A stretch of 64,000 nt of DNA, taken from NCBI GenBank assembly GCA_020633075.1, contig JACKEI010000001.1, positions 1,240,001-1,304,000 on the forward strand, read 5' to 3'. Origin of the DNA: Sandaracinaceae bacterium. GTDB lineage: Bacteria; Myxococcota_A; Polyangia; Polyangiales; Houyiibacteriaceae. Made by a program: the position numbers and the translations under genes. Shown one piece after another: positions 57,700 through 64,000 of this stretch. How positions within the stretch are numbered: position 1 is the stretch's first letter; every line of letters starts with the position of its first letter. The notes below the pieces were generated by a model. It searched no databases and was not told the DNA's origin. It worked only from the letters and a program-made list of their open reading frames with translations.

Positions 57700-59216
57700 G
57701 TCGATGCGGTGATGTGCCGGACACCGTGGGGGAGCTGACCGAGCTCGCGCAGATCCAGCTCCTCGAGGATCTCGTCGAGCGTGCGCGCGATGACCGTGGC
57801 GTTCCGAATCTGGGCGAGGCGAGGCCAGGTACTGCGCTTGCCCGCGTCGATCAAGCCCTTGATCTCCTCGTCGCCGCGGTAGTCGAACAACACGTTCATC
57901 CAGCGGAAGTCGCGCTTACTGAGGATGATGTTGATGTCCCCTGTGTAGTCTTGATCCAAGAGCGCGTGCGCCATGAGGATGGCCGGGCTCATGAGCGGCA
58001 CCCCGAGCGTGCTGCCGAGATCCTCCAGCGTGAGCAGGGTTTCGCCGGCCAAGCTGCGACCCAGCTTCTTCATGGTGTCGGACACCCGTCGCCGACGCCG
58101 GATCTTCGGGTCGTCGACGAAGGGCACGGCCACGGGGTTGATGAGGCTGACGATGTAGTGATTGATCCCGAAGAGACGCGCGAGACGCTTCGCCGGGAGG
58201 TCCTGCGCAAACGACCCGTCGACCCACTTGCGCGAGGGCAGGTACGGCTTGGGCTTCCCGTCCGCGCCCTTGGCGTAGAGGGTCACCGGAGGCACGACGC
58301 CAGGGATGCTCGCGGAGGCGTCGATGGCCGAGCGAATGTACACATTGGGCGAAGTGATGGCGTTCAGCAGACGTGAGGCTTGATGGCGCTCCACGGGGGC
58401 GATCGAGATGTTGATGTAGCGACCCGTGTGCTCATAGGCCTCTTGGAACGTCATGTCGTTGCAGAAGCTGTCGATGGCCATCTGCTTGACCACTTGAGGC
58501 GTGACCTCCTTCTCGAGACCGGCGAGGACTCGAAAGGGGCTGAGGTGCGTCGGGAGGTCGTAGCGGAAGTCTTCGAAGTGCCCTCGAACGAGCTCTTCGT
58601 CGGTGCGCGTGCCGATCTGCGCACAGAGCCACGAACCGGCGCTGGCGCCTGAGAGGACGCTGGGCAGCAGTCTCTCGCGCACGAGCGTCTGGACCACCCC
58701 GTGATGGAAGTAGATCACGCCACCGCCCCCGCTCAGCATCAGGGCCGAGCGTCCGTAGCAGTGGCTGGCGCGTCGGAAGAAGTCGACCTTCTCGACGAGC
58801 GGGATCTCCCGCGGGCTCGCGGCGGCGACGCAGCGCAAGGCCTCCACGATCACGTTGACGTAGTCGTCGATGAGCGCCTTGGTCCCCGACTTGGCCTGCG
58901 CGTAGAGGGTCGCGCGACCCATCCCGCCCATGTTGCCGTGGAGGCCTTCGTTCAGCGCATAGAGCACGCCGTGCACGTCGCCAGCGTCGATGGCCGCGCG
59001 AAGCTGGTCGTGTCGCTGGCGGATCTCGCGATGGTCGTAGAGGGAGCTCGGCTCGCGCCGTCGCCAGGCATCCATGCCCGTCTGCCGGTCGTGCTCCTGC
59101 GCGACCTGTAGCCACGTGGGGTAGTCCGTTGCGTGGTGCAGTCGCTTGCTGAGCGCGTGCTTGGAGCTGTGCCGCGCGAGGGTCCGCGGGCGGTGGGCGA
59201 GGGGGGGATTCGACAC
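57696..59216 (-). CDS. patatin-like lipase with N-terminal DUF3336
   Basis: A 506-residue lipase of the TGL3/4/5-SDP1 type. Residues ~20-150 form the DUF3336 region (ALSKRLHHATDYPTWLQVA; NEGLHGNMGGMGRA). The patatin domain then shows the oxyanion loop LSGGGGVIYFHHGVV, the nucleophile GASAGS (GxSxG), and the catalytic Asp in WVDGSF. Such enzymes hydrolyse triacylglycerols in storage droplets, which agrees with a WS/DGAT gene in the same region. The stop codon lies within the end of the inverted-repeat element. Confidence 0.9.
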   Translation of the reverse strand: MSNPPLAHRPRTLARHSSKHALSKRLHHATDYPTWLQVAQEHDRQTGMDAWRRREPSSLYDHREIRQRHDQLRAAIDAGDVHGVLYALNEGLHGNMGGMGRATLYAQAKSGTKALIDDYVNVIVEALRCVAAASPREIPLVEKVDFFRRASHCYGRSALMLSGGGGVIYFHHGVVQTLVRERLLPSVLSGASAGSWLCAQIGTRTDEELVRGHFEDFRYDLPTHLSPFRVLAGLEKEVTPQVVKQMAIDSFCNDMTFQEAYEHTGRYINISIAPVERHQASRLLNAITSPNVYIRSAIDASASIPGVVPPVTLYAKGADGKPKPYLPSRKWVDGSFAQDLPAKRLARLFGINHYIVSLINPVAVPFVDDPKIRRRRRVSDTMKKLGRSLAGETLLTLEDLGSTLGVPLMSPAILMAHALLDQDYTGDINIILSKRDFRWMNVLFDYRGDEEIKGLIDAGKRSTWPRLAQIRNATVIARTLDEILEELDLRELGQLPHGVRHITAST

Positions 59217-59342
59217 CTGGTGAGTATACCCGCAGGTCCAGGGTGAGTGGCATCTCGAGGCACTCCGAAGCAGATGGCTGCTCGTGGTCGGTGCGCCTCG
59301 AGTGGTTCCGTCGCGAAATCGCAGCGGCGGCCGCCCGCTGCT

Positions 59343-61238
59343 CTAGGGCACGGTGCCAGTGCCGCTGCTGATCACGCGGTAGCCATCGGCGCTCGTGTAC
59401 TGGCTCCAGATGGAGATCTCGTCGCCCGAGACCAGCGCCGCCGGGGCGCCGCTCGTGGGGAACACCTGCGTGGCGCCCCCTGGAATCACACCGAAGGTGA
59501 CGGGCCCCGCGAAGTTGCCCATGTCGGCCAACACCATCCACTTGATGTCAGCGCTGCTGTCCACCGTCACCCAGGTCGCGGGGTCGTTGGGCGTCCACGA
59601 GATGATGTTGCCCGCAGCCGTCACCGTCAGCGTGACGGTGTCGTAGCCCTCGTCGAGGGTGAACTGCAGCGCCTCCGTTGGGCAGACCGGCGACCAACGC
59701 TGGCCGTACCGGAACGCCATGCGCGTGGAGTCAACCTCGGTGGTCGCGCTGCCCCAGAGGGTCAACGAGCCGAAGAGCGCGGTCGACACAGAGAACGACC
59801 CGTCCAGCCCGGAGACCGACGTGTACATGCAGCTCTCTAGCGCCGTCCCGCAGACCGCGAGTAGCTCCTCGCTGGTCACGAAGTCATCCCACGCCACCAC
59901 CACGGCCCCCGCGATGGGAGCGCCGCGGACGTCCCGCACCGTGCCGTTGATGGTGCACACCTGGAGGTCGAGCTCGTTGGCCGCGGTGAGCCGCAGCTCT
60001 CCAGCGTCGGTGCAGTTGCCCCCGCACGTGGCTGCCGCGACGTCGATGTCCACGTTGCCCATGTCGTAGACCTTGCCGTCGTTGACGACGCGAACCGACA
60101 CGCTCTGGGTCTCGCCGGTGACCCCGTCCTGGTCCACGTCTTCCCCGGGCCCCTCGCTGCGCATGACCTCGATGCAGAACGAGCCGTCGGCGGCGGTCAC
60201 GACGGGCGTGGACGAGCCGTTGTAGGACACGCCGCGCAGCGTGACGGTGGCGCCAGGTACAGGCGTGCCGCGAGAGTCCACCACCACACCGCTCACGCAG
60301 CCGTGGGACTCCACCGGCCAGTCCACGTTCCAGTACGAGAAGTGCGTGACCTCCCCCTCGGCCGCCACGGTGCCGCCGTAGGTCCCCGCGCGGATGGCAG
60401 CGAGGTCCGCCTCGGGGATGAGCGCGCCCGCGCCGTCCACGAGGTAGCCCGTCCCGTCTGCGTCCCAGGCGCCCGCCTCCTCGTCGAAGGAATAGAGCGG
60501 GACCTCGACGCGATCCGTCCCTGGCTCCATGTCCACGATGATGTTCCAGGTGTCGCTCGGGACCGCCATGCGCACCGTCACGGGCGCCGCGAGCGTGGTC
60601 ACCGGGTCCCCGCTGTCGTCCGTGAGGGACACCGAGGCGAACACGCCCGAGATCAGCATCGCGCCGTCCCGCTCCTCGAAGCCACCGGGGAAGGCGTCGG
60701 CTTGCGCCACCGGGTTGAAGACGGCCGCCGAACCCCCGAAGCCGTCGGGCAGACCCTCCAGGACGAGCTGCCGCCCCTCGAGAGCGCAGCCCGCAGCGTC
60801 GCAGGTCAGGGGCTCGAGCTCGGTCAGCGTCACATCGAAGAGCGCCTCGCCGTAAGGGCCTGCCACCAGGGTGCGGAACTGAGGTGCGTACCCGTCGCGG
60901 CGGACGCTCACCACCACGCGATCTCCTTCGCTCGCGGGTGTGGTCAGCGTGTATGCGCCGTCGGAGTCGGTGGTGGTGGCGGACGACTCCCCACCGTCGA
61001 CGCGGCCATTGCCGTTGCGGTCGACCGTGACCACGACGTCGGCGCCCGAGAGTGCGCTGCCCTGACCGGCGCCCGATGAGCCAGACACGCGCCCGTGGGC
61101 CCACAGCTCGGGCCCGTTGTAGACGCCGGCATCGTTGCCGCCTCCACCACCCGAACCACAGGCGGTGAGCCCGACAAGCACGAACGACACGCCACTCCAG
61201 CGTGCCAACAGACCAAGAGAGAACGAGCTGCGAAACAT
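59343..61238 (-). CDS. large lipoprotein with carboxypeptidase-regulatory-like domains
   Basis: A 631-residue predicted lipoprotein with lipobox LVGLTACGSGG. It then has a series of Ig-like beta domains of the CarboxypepD_reg type: VVVTVDRNGNGRVDGGESS...DSDGAYTL, CVSGVVVDSRGTPVPGATVTLRG...ADGSFCIEV, and CTINGTVRDVRGAPIAGAVVV...GLDGSFSVS. The middle has an acidic calcium-binding-like loop (DVDQDGVTG). It probably lies on the cell surface. GGAGG is 4 bases before ATG 61238. Confidence 0.8.
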   Translation of the reverse strand: MFRSSFSLGLLARWSGVSFVLVGLTACGSGGGGGNDAGVYNGPELWAHGRVSGSSGAGQGSALSGADVVVTVDRNGNGRVDGGESSATTTDSDGAYTLTTPASEGDRVVVSVRRDGYAPQFRTLVAGPYGEALFDVTLTELEPLTCDAAGCALEGRQLVLEGLPDGFGGSAAVFNPVAQADAFPGGFEERDGAMLISGVFASVSLTDDSGDPVTTLAAPVTVRMAVPSDTWNIIVDMEPGTDRVEVPLYSFDEEAGAWDADGTGYLVDGAGALIPEADLAAIRAGTYGGTVAAEGEVTHFSYWNVDWPVESHGCVSGVVVDSRGTPVPGATVTLRGVSYNGSSTPVVTAADGSFCIEVMRSEGPGEDVDQDGVTGETQSVSVRVVNDGKVYDMGNVDIDVAAATCGGNCTDAGELRLTAANELDLQVCTINGTVRDVRGAPIAGAVVVAWDDFVTSEELLAVCGTALESCMYTSVSGLDGSFSVSTALFGSLTLWGSATTEVDSTRMAFRYGQRWSPVCPTEALQFTLDEGYDTVTLTVTAAGNIISWTPNDPATWVTVDSSADIKWMVLADMGNFAGPVTFGVIPGGATQVFPTSGAPAALVSGDEISIWSQYTSADGYRVISSGTGTVP

Positions 61239-61457
61239 GGAGCCTCCGTTCGAGAAACCAACGCTCCGGCCGAGAGCAACGCTCGTGCCACGCACGGATT
61301 TCGCGGCGTTCGGCGCCGTTGGGTCGGGTGTCGGTGCCCGGCCGCACCGTGCGTTGCGCGCCCAGTCGTCGGCGCGCACACCCGGCGCGTCGGATGCGGC
61401 GACCCATCCGTTGCGGGAGGAGCAGGGCCGCCATCGAACCCGGGTCCTGTCGTTTTT

Positions 61458-61813
61458 GGAGGGTGTGGCGGCCCAGCCTCGGGTGGCTCGGACGCTGGCA
61501 CCGTCGACATGGCTCTCCCCGACGCCGGCCCCGGTGCTAGCTGCGCCGACGACAACGGAGGCTGCGACCCGCGGACCACCTGCACGGTCGAGCTCAACGC
61601 GGTCTCGTGTGGAGAGAGTCCCGCTGGCTACAGCGGCACCGGGGCGACCAGCTGCGACGATGTGGACGAGTCGCGAACATCGGCAGCCCGTCCTGGCTCG
61701 CCATCGACGAGACGAATGGCCGTCTCTACGTCATCACGTACAACAACACCGAGCTGGTGCGCGCCAACCTCGATGGGACGGACGGCTGGCACGTGGCGGT
61801 GACGGTTCCCTGA
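61458..61813 (+). pseudogene. decayed EGF/YWTD-type lipoprotein
   Basis: Two pieces of one kind of surface protein lie in different frames. Up to ~61670 the frame encodes FGGCGGPASGGSDAG and an EGF-like unit CADDNGGCDPRTTC...CGESPAGYSGTGATSCDDVDE. From ~61670 to the TGA at 61811-61813 another frame encodes SPSWLAIDETNGRLYVITYNN and LVRANLDGTD, a YWTD beta-propeller blade. The centre of the gene is missing, and a run of five T near 61458 breaks the signal peptide frame. Confidence 0.5.
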
Positions 61814-61923
61814 GCGCGCCGCACCCACGTCGACGCTGGATCACACGCGCCACCACGGCGTCGCCGTACTCGTCGCGCCTGGGCCAGGTCACGCAGGTCG
61901 CGCTCGAGTCCACGACTCGGCCG

Positions 61924-62541
61924 CTACTCGGGTTCCGCACGCGCCAGCAGCCCGGACGAAAAAAAGCGCAGGATCTCGTCCGTGATCTCGGTCGCGGTGC
62001 GCGGCGCGTTCGTGTCGCTCGCGGCGGTCAGGAAGATCTCCTTCAGGGCGCCGATGCCCAACGCCACCATCAGCGCGCGGTCCCCGCTGCGCACCAGCCC
62101 GATGCGCTGCCCCTCCTCGAGGCTCTCCTCGAGGTAGATGCGCAGCGCGGCATAGAACTGGCGCAGCTTGGCGTCGAGCTCGGCGTCGAGGCCCGGCACG
62201 TCGTACAGGAGGATCTTCATGAGCTTCGGCTCCCCCAGCGCCAGGTCGCAGAGCCGCTCGAGGTTGTCCCGGAGCTGGACCAGCGGGGGGGCCGCCTGCG
62301 GGCTCAGGTCGATGCTGCGGATGGCCAACGAGATGCGCTCGAAGAAGCCGTCGACCAGCGCCGCGAGCAATGCGCGCTTGTCGGGGAAGTAGAGGTAGAA
62401 GGTGCCGCGCGCCACCTGCACCCGACCCACGATGTCGTCGACGGACGTGGCCACGTAGCCGCGCTCCACGAACAACTCTTGAGCGGCTTCGAGAAGCTGG
62501 GTCCGCCGGTCCTGCTTCGACTTGCGGCTTCGTGCGGCCAT
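61924..62541 (-). CDS. TetR-family transcriptional regulator
   Basis: A 205-residue TetR protein. The HTH is RRTQLLEAAQELFVERGY, VDDIVGRVQVARGTFYLYFPDKRALL. The C-terminal domain is helical and ligand-binding in this family. It is divergent from the activase gene across 89 bases that hold a palindrome over a likely promoter, so it probably represses that gene. Ligand unknown, perhaps an acyl-CoA. Confidence 0.92.
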   Translation of the reverse strand: MAARSRKSKQDRRTQLLEAAQELFVERGYVATSVDDIVGRVQVARGTFYLYFPDKRALLAALVDGFFERISLAIRSIDLSPQAAPPLVQLRDNLERLCDLALGEPKLMKILLYDVPGLDAELDAKLRQFYAALRIYLEESLEEGQRIGLVRSGDRALMVALGIGALKEIFLTAASDTNAPRTATEITDEILRFFSSGLLARAEPE

Positions 62542-62559
62542 GGAACCGGGACCCTACCA

Positions 62560-62588
62560 TTGCCCTCCCAGCGTCGCTCCTTTATGCT
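62560..62588 (+). promoter_or_regulatory. candidate sigma70 promoter of the activase gene
   Basis: TTGCCC (62560-62565) and TATGCT (62583-62588) are 17 bases apart; each matches four of six consensus bases. Transcription would start near 62595, at the edge of the palindromic operator. Confidence 0.5.
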
Positions 62589-62595
62589 CTGCACA

Positions 62596-62613
62596 ACTGA
62601 CGGTGACGTCAGT
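62596..62613. promoter_or_regulatory. 18-base palindrome, candidate TetR operator
   Basis: ACTGACG, gtga, CGTCAGT: seven bases on each side are inverted copies, and a perfect TGACGTCA lies inside (62604-62611). It starts 8 bases after the putative -10 box, so bound repressor would block transcription of the activase gene. Confidence 0.6.
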
Positions 62614-62630
62614 GTCACAAACGGGGTCAA

Positions 62631-64000
<1,370 letters not shown>

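Overview
The window is high-GC (roughly 70%) bacterial DNA, densely packed on both strands. The gene content points to a myxobacterium of the Sandaracinus/Polyangia type (Myxococcota): two Hanks-type Ser/Thr kinases (one with C-terminal PEGA domains), cysteine-rich lipoproteins with MopE-like DxVDNDCDG motifs, EGF-like lipoprotein remnants, an FtsEX/EnvC cluster, and many GTG starts coupled to the preceding stop codon. The lineage call is an inference from gene content; there is no rRNA gene in the window.

Layout. 0-10 kb: the end of a GMC oxidoreductase, homocysteine S-methyltransferase, a cNMP-binding protein divergent from a PEGA kinase, panB-panC, two conserved helical-repeat proteins and a crotonase. 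10-15 kb: a large surface lipoprotein, then ftsE-ftsX-envC-like for cell division. 15-26 kb: an exopolysaccharide/O-antigen locus with a WecA/TagO-like initiating transferase, a Wzc-like tyrosine kinase, an O-antigen ligase/polymerase with TPRs, a GT4 glycosyltransferase, and a wbpB-wbpD-wbpE-like trio for a diacetamido-uronic acid sugar nucleotide; a tRNA-Arg(CCG) lies just upstream. 26-34 kb: thiolase, a glycosidase-like protein, cupin, F420-type reductase, double-hotdog hydratase and lipoproteins. 34-38 kb: a coupled operon for a branched-chain-type E1 alpha, lipoamide dehydrogenase and LipB.

38.4-42.8 kb holds the most striking unit: a seven-gene operon rrf2-cysK-E1-cysO-(E1 N-terminus-like)-cysM-mec. 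It resembles the protein-thiocarboxylate cysteine route of actinobacteria. The carrier ends in Gly-Gly-Arg instead of a free Gly-Gly, so it would need trimming by the neighbouring JAMM protease. The E1 enzyme lacks its N-terminal arginine-bearing segment, and a segment of just that kind is encoded as a separate small protein two genes downstream.

46.6-50 kb: a Ser/Thr kinase translationally coupled to a photoactive-yellow-protein-like PAS domain (chromophore Cys, Tyr and Glu kept) fused to a V4R domain, divergent from a lipoyl-less E2-type acyltransferase coupled to an acyl carrier protein. 50-57 kb: DUF155 protein, WS/DGAT acyltransferase, host-attachment-type protein, small membrane proteins, and a Tat-exported molybdopterin oxidoreductase with a PepSY-type membrane partner. 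57-62 kb: a 161-bp inverted-repeat (MITE-like) element between a truncated lipoprotein and a DUF3336-patatin lipase, a large lipoprotein, and a decayed EGF/YWTD lipoprotein. 62-64 kb: a TetR regulator divergent from a two-domain 2-hydroxyacyl-CoA dehydratase activase that runs off the window, with a palindromic operator just downstream of a sigma70-like promoter.

All calls were made by eye from translations and remembered family motifs; no database search was possible.
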